From the NCBI GenBank assembly GCA_016806645.1, contig JACSYO010001682.1, positions 464,501-528,500 of the forward strand: 64,000 bases of DNA, written 5' to 3'. A model generated the notes under the pieces. The model was given only the letters and a program-made list of their open reading frames with translations, was not told the DNA's origin and made no database searches. The position numbers and the translations under genes were made by a program. This DNA is from Ophiodon elongatus (lineage: Eukaryota > Chordata > Actinopteri > Perciformes > Hexagrammidae). Below are positions 10,695-23,384 of the stretch, in pieces. Numbering within the stretch: position 1 is the stretch's first letter; each line of letters opens with the position of its first letter.

Positions 10695-10990
10695 GTACGT
10701 TGAAGGGCCAGTGTGTAGGATTTGGCGGCATTTAGCGGTAAGGTTGCAGATTGCAACCAACTGAAAGCGTGTAAGAGAACTATGTTGGCCGACACGAAAG
10801 CGCGAATGGTCCTTTCTAGAGCCAATGTTTGGTTGTCCCTTCTGGGCTACTGTAGAAACATGACGCTGCAACGTAGCGGACTCTTTGAAGAAGACCTGTT
10901 CCCTATGTAGATATAAATGGCTAATTTTTAGCTAACGAAAACAAAACAATTCTTATTTTGAGTTGATAATACACTCCTCGTCAGCCCACA
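10695..10990 (-). mobile_element. short nonautonomous element (abundant teleost repeat)
   Basis: Begins near GGGCCAGTGTGTAGGATTT and includes GGTTGCAGATTGCAACCAAC (itself an inverted repeat around TGCAGATTGCA), GCTACTGTAGAAACATG and CTATGTAGATATAAA. Read on the minus strand it matches a roughly 300-bp percomorph repeat that ends in CCTACACACTGG. Termini and target duplication cannot be fixed by eye. Confidence 0.75.
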
Positions 10991-12144
10991 CGGAGCTGAT
11001 GTTTCGTCTGATGCAGTTAGTTACGCCTTCATGGAGCGGAAACTTGCCTTTAAGCATGGGTTTTTCTCACACGATTCATTGACATCCAAATTTTGCTTTT
11101 TTGTTTCCATTGCACTTTGTCTTGTTTTGTTATTATAGAGAAAGCAACTATTCCACCTCAGCCAAGTGTAAAAGTATTTTGCTATGTTTTGACTTTATTT
11201 CAAATTTCGGGTGTGTGAAAGGAGGTGTCCAATTGTGGTGATGGAAACTGACCAGACAGTTAAAACTCACAGTACCTGGTAGTCCTGTACACTCCGCACA
11301 CCGTACCGTAGCCCAGGATTTGAATGACATCACAAAGTGCTAAAATCACATTGTCTTTTGTCATAGCATTGTTTGACTTAAAACACTAAAATGGTCAAAA
11401 GAGGGGCACAATTTAATTTCTTCTTGTAACTCCAAAAGTTACCGTTGAAAGCAAGCAGATTCATCCTGCTATAGGCCAATGAAAGCACTGCCCTCTTTTA
11501 TTTTGTCTCCATACCCTTATATTACCTGCTTACGGTATGAAACAACTGTGGTACCATAGCAAAGTTATTTGCTTTCTTGGGAGTAACTGTAGACTCTAGT
11601 TATGCACTTCTGAGTCCAACTTCCTCCTTTATATAACACTTTCACGCAATGCAGATGACACAGAGGCACTAACCACCAGAAAGCTGATGTTAGGCTTTGC
11701 TGAACCACAATCTGTTTACTTCACCAGCTCGCTGAGATGGAGAGGACTTTTCCTTCTCCATGTTTGGCCCACTGCACATTGGTATTCTCGGCACAAGCAT
11801 AGTGTAAACACCAGAGATCACTCACAGGCCAGGGTCCTATTGAACGATCTAGAAGGTTTCACAGCAGCAGCACTGTATTCTTAACGTCTTTACAAAGGGA
11901 CGGGTTTGTCCCGGGTGGTCTTTTTTGCCAACCTTTTCAGCCAAGGCCATTCATGTGATCAAAGGCCACTGCTGGGTTTGGCAGCTGAGTGATACAGCAG
12001 GCATGGCACAGTGCAACACTGCCCTCCGAGCCAAAAGCAACATGAAGAGATCCATCCGCAGCACTCCAGTGTGAATATCACAAGATTGTACTTAATACAC
12101 AGCAAGACTTTGCCAAGACTACAGGGTTTCAATATAAAAAGGGT
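10991..12144. other. upstream flank, no gene seen
   Basis: AT-moderate sequence with no recognised repeat or exon. A GGTACCATAG-type stretch near 11550 has no evident meaning. Confidence 0.5.
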
Positions 12145-12164
12145 TTGTACAGTCTTAGAAATAA

Positions 12165-12760
12165 AGGTAAAGTAAAACCATATAGGGTACTTTATAAAGG
12201 TTCCACCTTGAACCTTTTCAAATGGTTATACCCAGAACCATCTGAAAGATTCCACCCAAATTCCCCTGTGAGAGGTTCTAAAGAGAAGAATCTATGGTGT
12301 AATGGTTACACCCAGAACCCATTCCGGAGGTTCTATCCAGAAACCTTCCACCTTCCAACTCTGCTAACAAGAACCCACCTACGGGGTTCTACCAAGAACC
12401 TTTTCATATTTCAAGGGCTTCATCTAGAACTCACCCAGGGGGCTCTACCAAGAACCCTTTCATATTCCAAGGGTTAGATCTAGAACTCACCCAGTGGGTT
12501 CTACTGAGAACCCTTTTATATTGCAAGGGTTTAATCTAGAACCCCCCAGAGTTCCTCATAAGGCTCTTAAAGGGCAAGGGCTGATGTTGTGCAGACACAC
12601 AACAATCACATTTTTTGGGGGTGGGTGAGCTGGGAGGATCTTTTAACACCCATATTATCCAGGATCCAGAATTCAGGAAAAACCCATTTGGAACCCTTAT
12701 AGGCTCAGAATTCAGGAAGAACCCATTTGGAACCCTCATAGGCTCATATTGAAGGATAAT
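12165..12760. repeat. palindromic GGTTCT/AGAACC tandem array
   Basis: Many GGTTCTA and AGAACC motifs alternate, each pair forming a short stem such as GGTTCTACCAAGAACC. In the middle, a unit of exactly 56 bp begins TCTAGAAC at 12423, 12479 and 12535. At the right a 39-bp unit beginning CAGAATTCAGG repeats at 12667 and 12706. This looks like a MITE-type element that has expanded in tandem. Confidence 0.85.
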
Positions 12761-12769
12761 TGCAGTGTA

Positions 12770-13010
12770 TTACAACTAGGATCTTATTTTTGTAGTTTTG
12801 GTCATTTCTATTGGAAATAATATCGCAGCACTTATCAAAGTAATTGCTGAGATTTGGGAACAAAATTACATTTCTAAAAGCAAGTCCTACTAAAACATAA
12901 TCAGGATATAAACAACCCCACTAGTTAACCAAACTCATGTGGATAGAAAATGTGAACAAAAAATGTAATCACAGTTTACAGACAGACTTCCTGGGAATTA
13001 ACCTTTGAGT
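12770..13010 (+). repeat. interspersed repeat, family C copy 2
   Basis: Starts CTTATTTTTGTAGTTTTGG and includes AAAGTAATTGCTGAGAT and TGGGAACAAAA. It parallels copies at 775-960 and 13400-13570. Confidence 0.65.
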
Positions 13011-13399
13011 TACTCTTTCCCCAGACAGGAAAAGCAAGGATGAATCAAATATTCAAACTTGAATTGCCCCTATCGCATGCATGCTGTGCTGTAGTTTGGA
13101 TTCACCTCCTCACAATCAGAGCAGAAGAAGAGAGGAACGGCAGCCTCTGCTGAGAGGGCTGGGAGGTCAGAGAGTACAGCAGGTCAGACCTCAACCCGCG
13201 GTGTCCCCTTACACTCTCCACGCATACCAAAGACAACTGTAAGTGCTATCACAACAAACAATAACTCACTTTAATGATACTAAAGCTCTGAATAAAATAA
13301 AATAACAATTAGATTACCATACAATAGGAAGTATTATTTGTGGAAATGGCATGACTTGAGGAGTCTAATGTCCTGCAAAACTAAATGTAAACGCTGGTT

Positions 13400-13570
13400 T
13401 GTTCCAACTCTTGTTTTGGCCATCATTTCTATCAGCTATAAAAACACTGTACACGTCAGAGTAATTGCTGAAATCTGGGAACAGAATGATGTTGCTTAAC
13501 AATGTCCAATTGAGCAACGCACATTAACAGTCAGACAGGCTGTAAATAAGCCAACAGTTTAGCCAGAACT
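13400..13570 (+). repeat. interspersed repeat, family C copy 3
   Basis: Contains TTGTTTTGGCCATCATTTC, then GAGTAATTGCTGAAATCTG and GGGAACAGAA, matching copies 1 and 2. It lies only about 0.4 kb from copy 2 in the same orientation. Confidence 0.65.
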
Positions 13571-15218
13571 AAACCACTTTATGTGGTGGTAAAGCTAAGA
13601 GTGAGCAAACTCAAAGGCATTGTTCAGACCTGGCATTAATATGAGTCTTTGGCGATCCGACACAAGTGGGAAGCAACAAGTACACCAGTTCACACCAGGC
13701 ACTAAAATGCGTCTCCATGCAAACAAACACGTACATCATTTCCGTTCGCAAAGACCAAATGTGTTGTTGTTTTTTAACCAGTGGGAGGCAGCAATGCTCT
13801 CCCTGTGCCAAGTCTGCCGGGAATTAAATGAATAAGAACTCAAAATACGCCTATGACGCAAAAATCACGTGTTTGCAAATGAGAAGGGGAGACCCGGGCA
13901 GCGGTAACACGGAGGGATGCCAAACATCTTTCATTTGCACATATCACCCACATTGCAATGATAAAAAGATGGTTGAAGTTTCCCTCAAATATTGGCTACA
14001 AACATCCAGGACCTCAGTGCTGTGCATGCTGACTCACCAACATGGCTTACTAGAACACACCAATGGAATGAGGCCGTCTTTAGTGTTGTTGGCTCCGCCT
14101 GCTCCTACACTGCTATGACGAGTCAAAATGTCTGCAGTGAAAAAGGTCTACCACAAGGTGACAAATAAGATGATAGATAACATGTGATACTATACACCTA
14201 GTGTGGTAAAGAATTAATAATTTCCTGTGGTACTTCATATTTTATTTACAACCACATGATTAAGAACAAATGTCAAATTCCTGTCAGCATCCAATGGCGT
14301 AAACATTTAGAGGCACGTCTTGTATAGCTTTCTCTGTAATTCCATCAAATAATTTTAACGACATGTACCACTGACGCGGGTGTTTTCGAGGTGTGGGATC
14401 CGGTTACTCTTACAGTCCACTTAACAGACTGCTTCACAATTCCTCCGTGTGTGAGTGGGCTCTTCGGGGAGAAACGTATCTCGGTCTTGGCAGTGAATGT
14501 TGATTGGAAGCAGATGGAAGGAGGAGTGGGTGTGAGAGAGAGAGCGATTTAAAAAAATGTAGAGCAGAGGTCTAACTTGGTGGGAAAAAATGGAATGATT
14601 CAATCTCCACTCACGTGAACTGTCCTCGCTGAAAACTGAAACTACCCGACAGATTAGAGTGCTACTAATCACATGTGTGAATGCTGGCAGGGGCCTGTGA
14701 GATTTGCTGTGTATTTCCACAAATAAAATAAGTTAAGCTCATCTGTCCAGGCTCTTCCCAAGATGACTGATGGAAAAACAGGAACCTGAGGAACCAAGAA
14801 ATTAAAATAGGCGGACCTCAGATTGCCAAATTCCCCAGATATCAAGGGAACAGATCAGTTGAAATAAAAAAAAAAAAAAAAAAACTAACGCTTCAATGGA
14901 ATTTTAATTTAAGATTTAATGCCGTCAGTCTACTGGCAAGCACAACTTTATGGACTATTGGAACAAGCAAATGCGATTCTGTCATACATTGTGGAATTCT
15001 ATTTGGACCTCGTAACAACTAATCAGAATCAGCTTCGATTGTCACGTATGTTTACGCACAATTTGACTCCGGTTACAACAACAACAAAAAAAAGTAATGT
15101 AATGTTGTGTTCACACCAACCATGTTGCAAATCTTTTGGGAGTTTGCGTGTGACCATGGCAACCACAGACAATAAAATAAAATAATTTAAGGATCAATAA
15201 TACATGAAAAAAGGTTTA
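13571..15218. other. intergenic; probable repeat fragment at 13617-13760
   Basis: The stretch GTTCAGACCTGGCATTAAT followed by GGCGATCCGACACAAGTGG resembles a known teleost interspersed repeat. The rest is unremarkable apart from an A-run of about 19 bp near 14867-14884. No exon is supported. Confidence 0.5.
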
Positions 15219-15505
15219 CTGATGGTAAATGGACTCTACTTGTATAGCACTTTTCTAGTCTTCCAACCACTCAAAGCACTTTAACACTACTTGTCATCAT
15301 TCACTTATTCACACACTCATGGGAGGGGCTACCTGCCCATAAGGAGTAGCTCACATTCACACACCATAGGCACAGCTACGGGAGGATTTTGGGTTTCAGT
15401 GTCTTGCCCAAGGACACATCGACATGGGCTAGCGGAGCCGGGGATCGAACTGCCGATCCTCTGATTTAAGTCCATGCTCTACCACAGAACCACAGTCGCC
15501 CACTG
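15219..15505 (-). mobile_element. tRNA-derived SINE, copy 1
   Basis: Read on the minus strand the element starts with a tRNA-like head: GTGGTTCTGTGGTAGAGC (box A-like), then GCAGTTCGATCCCCGGC (box B, consensus GGTTCGANTCC). A body follows, with the plus-strand strings AGTGTCTTGCCCAAGGACAC and CACTTTTCTAGTCTTC. The tail is ATGGTAAATGGAC-like. The copy at 31504-31838 has the same plan. A polymerase III promoter is inferred from the boxes. Confidence 0.85.
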
Positions 15506-17869
15506 ATGGCAGTGTTTGATTTAGGTGGCTCACGAAGCCACGGCAACCAAACAAATGGTGCCTAATACTTCTAGTATGATCAAAGATACTAAGTTTCTTA
15601 GGGGGGATTTTGCAAAAATGTGTCAAAATGTGTCTAAAATGATGCAGAAGACATCTAGATTGGATTCATTAGCTGGAATTTAAATTCTTTTGATTTAAGA
15701 AAATCACAAGAAAGAATGTGATTTCTTTAAAACAGGGATTTTGGGTTGAGAGGGTTAAATTACATATTTGAAATCATCCACATAACACTGATGATAGAAT
15801 TTCCTTACCCAGCTGTTGATGCAACAGTGAATGTGAGCATTCATACAGCAGCACAGACCGGGCCATCTACAGCTGCTGTGTCTCCACACAATCTGCTGTA
15901 GCTGTGATATACATTACAGTCAGTCATCTAAATACAGCTGCTTGGACTCAGAGGACTCACTAACAAGTTTTTCCATTTCTATCTCATGCATTCAGTGACA
16001 TAAATTAAGTGCAGCACATCTCACAGTTCAAATCATAACTCCATCTGTTTTGGACCTGGACCCAGTTTTCCCGTTATTTTCCCCCATGCTCGTCACGGCT
16101 GGTGTGTGCAGGGTGTCAGGGGGATAGGACTTTCAAAGTACAATGATGTATTTCAGACAATGCTTACAGAATCATGGTCAAAGGGTCAACACCAGGCCAG
16201 GCGAGGAAATCCAAAGTTCAAAAACAGAGGTTCAAACAGGCAGGTAAAAACTTTCAGAAGCCAGGTCACATGAAACAGACAATGGGAAACACAGACAAGA
16301 AGAAATTAAAACAAACTGGTAAGGAGTGTGTAAAAAAAAAAAAGGGTGGGTCAGGGAGTAACCAAAATGATCAGAAATGATATTCTAGGGACCATTAACA
16401 CCCATCCAAACATTACTGCCAACCTGGTCAGTTGTTAAGATCTCATATTCTGGACCAAAGTGTTGGAGGGACGGATCAAGAGACAGAGTGACAACGATCA
16501 CAGCTGCTGCTTGAAGATGCAAAAGTGCAGAAAATTGATGCAATGGATTAGAGTAAAACATTCCTGTGAAATAGTTTAACATCAGACCGAATAAGAGTTC
16601 ACATTCCAATAATTCTGTGGTCAGTTAGTACTTGTCATGACTTTTCCTTGGATTTCCTGCTTGCTGGTTATTTTTTCAAACAAATCTAGTTACTAGACCC
16701 TGACTTAATTAGTTTTCCTAAAAGATGTGAATACCAACAGGCCTACTTAAGTCCCACACCACTCTTCAAGGCCAGAATCCTGCCATGCTCAGCATGTTAT
16801 GGTTTATGAAATGAAAACAGGATGTGGTCCATCAGCACAACACTCAAAATGTCAAGGTAAGAGAGGATGTGTTCGGCTGGCTGAGCGTTCCGCTGCAGCC
16901 TCAGTGTTAAGAGTTGCACGACAGATAGCAGTGTGGATACTGAACAGAGACGTGTAGTGCTGAGGGGAACAGGAACCACCCCCCCTCCATCCTCCCCACC
17001 ACTGTGAGAACACAACTGTGTCCTGTTATCAGACACACACTGCATAACGCACGGACTCACTCACACAATGGAAAAACACATCTGGAAATAGACACGGTCA
17101 GTGCGAATGTTATAATCAGCTAAACTGTAAATATGAGTGCACCCTACTGGCCAAACGGTGAAAGGCAACTCATTTTAAAGCAGCACATTAGCTGCTTTTT
17201 AATGCAGATAAGTATTAACCTGTTAAGCCCTTGCCCTGATTTTAGAGTAAAAAAACATCTAAAGCATAAAAAAGCATCAGGAATCCTCAACCATAAGGCT
17301 TATATCATTATATTTCTGGCCTCCTTTGAAATTCAAGAAACTAAGGAATATGAATCCATTGTAAGTAAAACTATGTCTATAACCATTTCTGAGTAAATGG
17401 AGATACAATAAGAGGAAAAATAAAATTGTTTTATCCTTGCCTAGTATAATATCAAGATTTCAAAGGCAATATCACCATCATAACCAAGATCCCATGGATA
17501 ATGATGCAGTTGGATGTCTTTTACTACTCTTCACTACAACTGGTACTGTAAATTTGATGAAAATACACTAAAATACAACATTTCTGGTCAAATTTATAAA
17601 GATATGCTCAGGTGGTCTCCATATTTTGGTCATGTTTACTGTTTACTACATATTTCTATATAGCCATATTACCAATAACATAAATCTCCCTGAAACATTA
17701 AAATAGGAATAAACACAAATAAAATATTGATCAATATTTATATGACTGAAGAGCTCCATGCTATACAGGCAGATTAATGGAGAATGCCAGGCCCCACAGT
17801 GCTCAATGAGATATCCACAGATTTATCCAATCAAGCTGAACTTAATGATATAAGGCTTGTTGGTGTAAT
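15506..17869. other. intergenic, with repeat remnants at 16150-16340 and 16625-16790
   Basis: 16150-16340 (CAAAGGGTCAACACCAGGC, AAAACAGAGGTTCAAACAGG) and 16625-16790 (TGACTTTTCCTTGGATTTCC) resemble ends of a common teleost element, related in style to 34340-34780. 17180-17760 is AT-rich with no recognised content. No gene is supported. Confidence 0.45.
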
Positions 17870-18760
17870 TGCTTCGATACAGCCACCACGTGGCCACAAA
17901 CAGCCAGAGCTCCAGAGAGTGCAAATCAGCCTAGTTTGACTAAGATGGCTTCTGACGCCTCCTTAAGGCTCACTGCGACTTCCTGGTGGCCCAAGCTGTT
18001 CTGTAAAACCGTGAGTAAGTAAAATCTGCCTTGGTGAAATATTTTGGCAAGAACATGGAGTTGTGTCACTGTGACTGCTTAGTTCCCCTGTTTATAGCAA
18101 GCGTTATGTGTTTGGAGGTCGAGGTGTATTAGAAAGTTCAGAGATTACAGTTTACAGCGATACCAAACATGATATAAACTATATATATATATATCATGGA
18201 TCGTTATATCACACACAACGATTTCAGCAGGTTTACTAATAAAAAAGGGGTCTATTATCAATTCATCCTTCGCTAAGCTGCCCCCCCCCCTCACTGCTAC
18301 TTTGCCAAGCTGTTAGAGATACCATGGAGCCCACACTGTCACTGACTGCACTCACTGAATGAATATCCATGAACATAGCTCACATCATCAGCTACAACAA
18401 CATGTGTTTGAAGGATGTATCCAGGATCCAGGACTGATTCAGCAGGGAAAACATGTTAAAAATATAAAGATAGAAGCAGCATGTGTATACATTCAGTATA
18501 CCTTCAGTAGCTAGCATAGCATAGGAGAACTAACGCTAGTTGATGAGGTGCCAACGCACTCTGCTACTGTTTGCTCCACAAGTTTTTACATAGAAAAGTA
18601 ACATTTTATAAATGTCAATCTCCTTCTAACCTCTCTGCGTAACAAGTATCACCTGAAACCATTACATCTATGAAGCACAGCCAGATAGTTATAGGAGCTA
18701 GCTGAAGCTACGCTTTGATTGGCTAGCCTGCGTTGGAGGGGCGGGACTTAACAAAGTGTC
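17870..18760. repeat. composite repeat-rich stretch
   Basis: Includes GATGGCTTCTGACGCCTCC near 17944, a short (TA)n at 18181-18194, a C-run near 18283, and a segment ending TGATTGGCTAGCCTGCG and GGAGGGGCGGGACTTAAC (near 18716-18750). These resemble widespread teleost repeats. Boundaries are uncertain. Confidence 0.45.
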
Positions 18761-19639
18761 AATTGTACTCAATATTTTATTTGTGCCAGTCACTAAATTG
18801 AGAGAGACAAACAGAAACTCTCAATGTGAAAGAGAAACAAAGAAATAGAGAATCAGAGAAACAGAGCAGAAGAGTTGTGTCATGAATCAATAGGATTTGG
18901 TCACAGCAGAGTCTGACTTGTCTGGCTAACACATCAGAGAGCTTTAATCTCCAGAGAGGAATCTGTCTACCTGCTGTCCATCCTCGCTGCCTTGATGCTG
19001 TGAACACAAGACAATCCCTGAGAGGAATCCAGGCAGCATCCCGCCTTGTCTGAAAGACTAATGTCCCTGTGAGACAGCCTAACCTACCAACGTCCACCCA
19101 CGTCACTGGGAGGGAGAAAAGAAGACAAATTGCATTCATTCACTTTTCCTAGCTTTGTATCTCTGCCACAAGCTTCATTCACCTCTCCTTTTTATGTTGT
19201 GAGACTGGCCTGCAGGAATTTGTGGCGACAAATGCACTTCACTAATTGGTCAGTCCAGATGCTGTCAGCGACCAGTCTAACATAAGTAGTAAATTGCTTT
19301 CCATTTCTCCTCCAGGGCAGCAAGGACGGCTCCGTCCGCCGAATGAAAACACCTGCGCTCCACCCTGAGTCCCTCTGACACGTCTGAGTTCATTCTGAGC
19401 TTCATTATTATCACACACTTCAAAATGATTCACTGGCTGAACATGCAGACTGGAGGACATGACATAGACAAGAGGAGGACAAAATAACAGAGGCAGAATA
19501 TGAATACAGTCATTTAGGCATCTTTTTCAGGGCGGAAACGGGAGCAACAGCGAGCTTGGCTAGGTCGCTAATTAGCAAATTGTACCTTATTTGTTTAGGC
19601 TGCACACAAACAGAAGCTTAAAAACAAAGCTGGGACTAG
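18761..19639. other. intergenic, no gene seen
   Basis: Minus-strand frames near 18777-19139 have no recognisable domain. GA-rich at 18800-18870. Nothing else is supported. Confidence 0.5.
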
Positions 19640-20095
19640 TACCTGTCTTTAAACATGTCCAGAGTTGTACTTACAGGGTAATTTTCGTATTTTTCAACCT
19701 GGACCATATTTTCCCATGTTCTTGTGTCAAGTGACAAATGGGGACAACAACAATTTCTGAATTTGTTCCATTATTGAGGGAGAACACTGCAAACGGCAGC
19801 CGCTAAACGGGATGCAATGGCATCGCTATGGGCAATAATAAGCAGACCGGACGAAGCGAAATGTAAAGAAAACCTTATTATTTCTCTTTAGTGTCCTTTC
19901 CATAATGTTGTCAGACACTTATAACAACAATATGAGCATGTCAGTTGTAAAAACAAACACTTTTAGTGGACCTTCATTGGCGGTAAGGAGTTGCCCCAAG
20001 CGATTACATTGCAGCCCGCTTATCAGCGGCTGCAGCACTTGCACTCAATACTCAACCAATTTCAAACCTTGTTCTCATTATTCACACATAAACAT
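19640..20095 (+). repeat. interspersed repeat (teleost type)
   Basis: Contains TTTCAACCTGGACCATATTT, CCATGTTCTTGTGTC, AGTGACAAATGGGGACAAC and GAGAACACTGCAAACGGCAGC, matching a common fish repeat recalled from memory. Non-coding. Confidence 0.6.
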
Positions 20096-20375
20096 GGTAA
20101 AAAAGGGCAAAGGCTGAAAAATGAAATGAAAGGTACCCTTTAAAAGCACAAACTGGAGAGTGGAATCGATTCTATCTATTCCCTTAGCCCCTGTATAAGC
20201 ATAACTTTTAGCATCATGATATATGGATTCAGTAAAATGACGACACAAAAAGCTCAGAAGCTCAGATATACTTTGTAAAATCCTGCACCTGCTGTCTGGT
20301 CTTGAACATGTCCACCAAACTAATCCATGGTGAGCAGGCACCACAAGCAGCTGTTTAAAAAAAAAAAAAGACCAA

Positions 20376-20700
20376 CTGGACACTACCTGCCAGGCACCAA
20401 GCAGCAGACAGACACAGTTAGAGACCAGCTTGTGAACATTGTGGAGCCTTTAGCAGCTAAAGAGATGAAAAGATACACGATCAGGAGTTGGTGGAGACCA
20501 AAAACAGAACTAAAAGGAGTATGTGAATATTGGACTTAAATTCATAAGGTAGACAGAAACACAAATCTAAATCAAATGTTGCTCTGTATCTGCTGGATGT
20601 GTAAACAGACAATGCTAACATGTTGTAATGCTGTGTTTACAGCTTTTGCTGCTCACCCCAAGTGGTCAATTAATGTAGCTTTAAGGCTATGATAGTTTTG
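20376..20700 (+). repeat. interspersed repeat, family B copy 2
   Basis: Contains CACCAAGCAGCAGACAGACA, CAGTTAGAGACCAG, GCAGCTAAAGAGA, CAGGAGTTGGTGGAGACC and TCTGCTGGATGTGTAAACAG. Same motif order as 5375-5640 and 29330-29620. Confidence 0.78.
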
Positions 20701-20844
20701 TTTTGTCTGTCTGGCAGTAGACATATGCTAGATATTCTTTAATGGCTCATTTCTATCTTTTTTTTGGAATTATGTAACCTTTACACTGCTCAAAATATTC
20801 AAACTCCATGGCTGCATCATTGTAACAAATGGAAATATGTAAGA

Positions 20845-20868
20845 GTATATATATATATATATATATAT
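20845..20868. repeat. (TA)n microsatellite
   Basis: Pure TA run of about 24 bp between GAG and GCTTAC. Confidence 0.95.
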
Positions 20869-21749
20869 GCTTACTAAACTAGTTTGGTGACGATTTAAGG
20901 ATTATTGCCAGAAACAAAGCCTGTTTTACTCTTTAACTTTATTCCTTTTGAGAAAGGTTCATAAATACAAATGAGACACTACAGACAAAAAATTATAAAA
21001 GAAATCATAATAATTTCAGAAAGACTGAAGAGAAGTGAGGAGAGAGACAAGCTGCCAGAGAGCGAAGTCAAGAAGCAAGAGAGACAGAGGCTTTGAGAGA
21101 AGAGAGCCAGAGAGAAAATCAGAACTGAGACGTGGCTCAAACCAAAGACAGACATCAATTAAAATGGCCAAATATTTGCTCGAGCGTATCACAGTTTACT
21201 TAGCATGGTTACAGTGTTTGGGGGGATTAGATGGTTTCTTCCAGGCATGAGACAAACTCATTAGCTCGAGTCATCTGCATTCAGCACAGAGTTCAGCAGA
21301 CGTAGGCTGAGCTGAAACCGCACAAAAACAGATAACTGAGATTTCTCTGACGGTGGGGTCTTCCGGGGGCTTCTATACTTTGATTTTCACTTTAAAAATT
21401 GTGTTTCAATTAAAATAGTTTTTTAAATATTCTTTTCCATGAATTACCTTTTTATAGGTCCATTCCCCATACATACAGTATGACATTAATCTGTGTCTAT
21501 GTTACCATGCAATAAATTAACTACTTACCGCGAGAGATCTCATACGCAACAAGCCATGAAACAAAGATGATTCTGCAATTCTGCAATATTTAGAGTAAAT
21601 TCACATTTTACTGTTCTACTTTATGTTCTGTCAATTGCACCTATCTCTTATATATAATATAAGATATTATGTCTGAAATAAAAAAGATTTAACCTTGGAA
21701 ACTAATTCATGTGGATGAAATACGACAGAGATATTATATATATGTGACT
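20869..21749. other. intergenic, purine-rich tract at 21020-21130
   Basis: AT-rich DNA with one GA-rich stretch. The 71-residue frame there is Arg/Glu-rich only because of the purine bias. No gene is supported. Confidence 0.5.
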
Positions 21750-21754
21750 TAAGT

Positions 21755-22285
21755 ATCAGTAGTATATCTGGATATCTGGCAGTGAAAATTCTTATGAAAT
21801 CCCATACTAGCATGCTATATAGTACGCTAAAACAGTCTGTGCGATTGTTTAGTAGGTCCAAAACCTTAGTACGAAATATGAAATATTACAATATGCAAAC
21901 ACTGGACGCTACGCTGGCATGAATATCCCATAATGCAATGCCTTAATGCCTACACTGTTCATATCAGACAATGGCAGATGGCTCTGTACCGTCAATAACG
22001 CTTTAATTTAAGTGTGAGCATGAGATTTCACTTTGCCAGGTGTATTATATATGTATTTTTTAAGATAAGTTTAGACCTCACAATGAATCATTTGGTTTCA
22101 TGAGGTTGGCGCAAGTTACCATGGGTACGCATCTCCAACCCGAAAAGTAGGTTCTCATTCAGTGATGTGATAATTACAATTTAGTATCGGAAAAAGGTAC
22201 ATATTACTGTTACACAAAAGTATGCTTGGCGTTAGTACACATATTCAGTATGTGGTGCATAGTATGCAACTCCGAACATAGCCCT
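21755..22285. mobile_element. MITE-like element with CATACT-type ends
   Basis: The left part has CCCATACTAGCATGCTATAT and TAGTACGCTA. The right part has GTACACATATTCAGTATG, then GTGGTGCATAGTATGCAAC and CCGAACATAG. The ends are roughly inverted (CATACTA versus TAGTATG), as in nonautonomous DNA transposons of fish. No transposase is present. Exact termini are not fixed. Confidence 0.55.
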
Positions 22286-23384
22286 TTAACTCTTTTGTGG
22301 ATCCAAAATAGACATTTAGAGGGCTAAAAAAACGAGAGCAAAACTCTTCAGTCCTCCAGAATCTCCCATACAGACAGGATTTTTTCTGTTTTTTTGCGTG
22401 TGAGGCAGAAAAAGGAGATGTTGTCAACTCTCAACTGAATCCGCTTAACGAGTCTACAACTGTCACCCAATCAGAGAGAGAATCAGGGATTGAAACACGG
22501 TTTGAAATGGTTTCACAGTGTTTCATCATATCCTCATTAACCATTAACACCAGCAGAACTCTTGGAATCTCTGCTAACAGGAATTTAGCTTTACATAAAT
22601 CACACAGGGACCATCAGCACAATGGACCAACACATGCACACTGGACATGCTCCCCCCCCGCCCCAAAAAAAATGCAATCGCAAAGACACTGTCGCTGCTG
22701 CTTAGTCAACATCTGCATGGGAAAACAAAGCACTGAATCACACCCAGTGGGGGATAAACAATCTGATTAGTCATCACCAGCAGCCCCCACCACTGTCACC
22801 ACGGCAGCACACACCAAGCCGATTGTCTGCCAGCCTCCCCCACACCCTCCCTGAAGCTGCAGCTACAACGGCAGACACTCTAGAGGGCAGTGTTGCTCTC
22901 AGATTGGAGCGGAGGAAACCAGCTGCAGTGTCTCCCCGGGGGCCTCCTTGCGTAGAAGAAGGGGGCTCTTTTCCTCTTTTGTTTTGCTGCAGGACGGGGA
23001 CCTTGCCAGCCTGAAATAGTGTGGCAGAGCAGATCTTCAGATTTGTGATCTACACAGCTATTACGGCCAAAAGTGAAGCATTTCATCTCCTCTCAGGGTG
23101 TCGTATGGGGTAAAGGCATGCTAAGGTCAACTGCCATGTTACTGCTTTACACAGGAACAAGAGATGAAGCAGAGGACCGACTTCGTTCAGTCGCAGGGAG
23201 GCAAATCCTGAACAACGTCCAGCTGGCCGAGTGTATTCAAACTATGAATTATATATTATTTTCCCCTGAGGTGTCTGTTTTTGTTAAAGCATCAGAATGA
23301 ATAAACTTATCTGTAGCTGCATCTGTGTTGCCTGTGCAGACAGCAAAATGGTAACCAAACAAAACAAATGTATTCCTCCACACT
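22286..23384. other. intergenic, no gene seen
   Basis: GC-moderate with a C-run near 22651. Frames near 22823-23086 show no domain. 22430-22510 may be a repeat fragment. Confidence 0.45.

Noticed and set aside
12145..12477. 110-residue plus-strand frame
   Set aside because: It is a translation of the palindromic repeat array at 12165-12760.
15440..15505. A functional tRNA gene
   Set aside because: Only the box A-like and box B parts resemble tRNA. The sequence continues into a SINE body and recurs at 31.8 kb.
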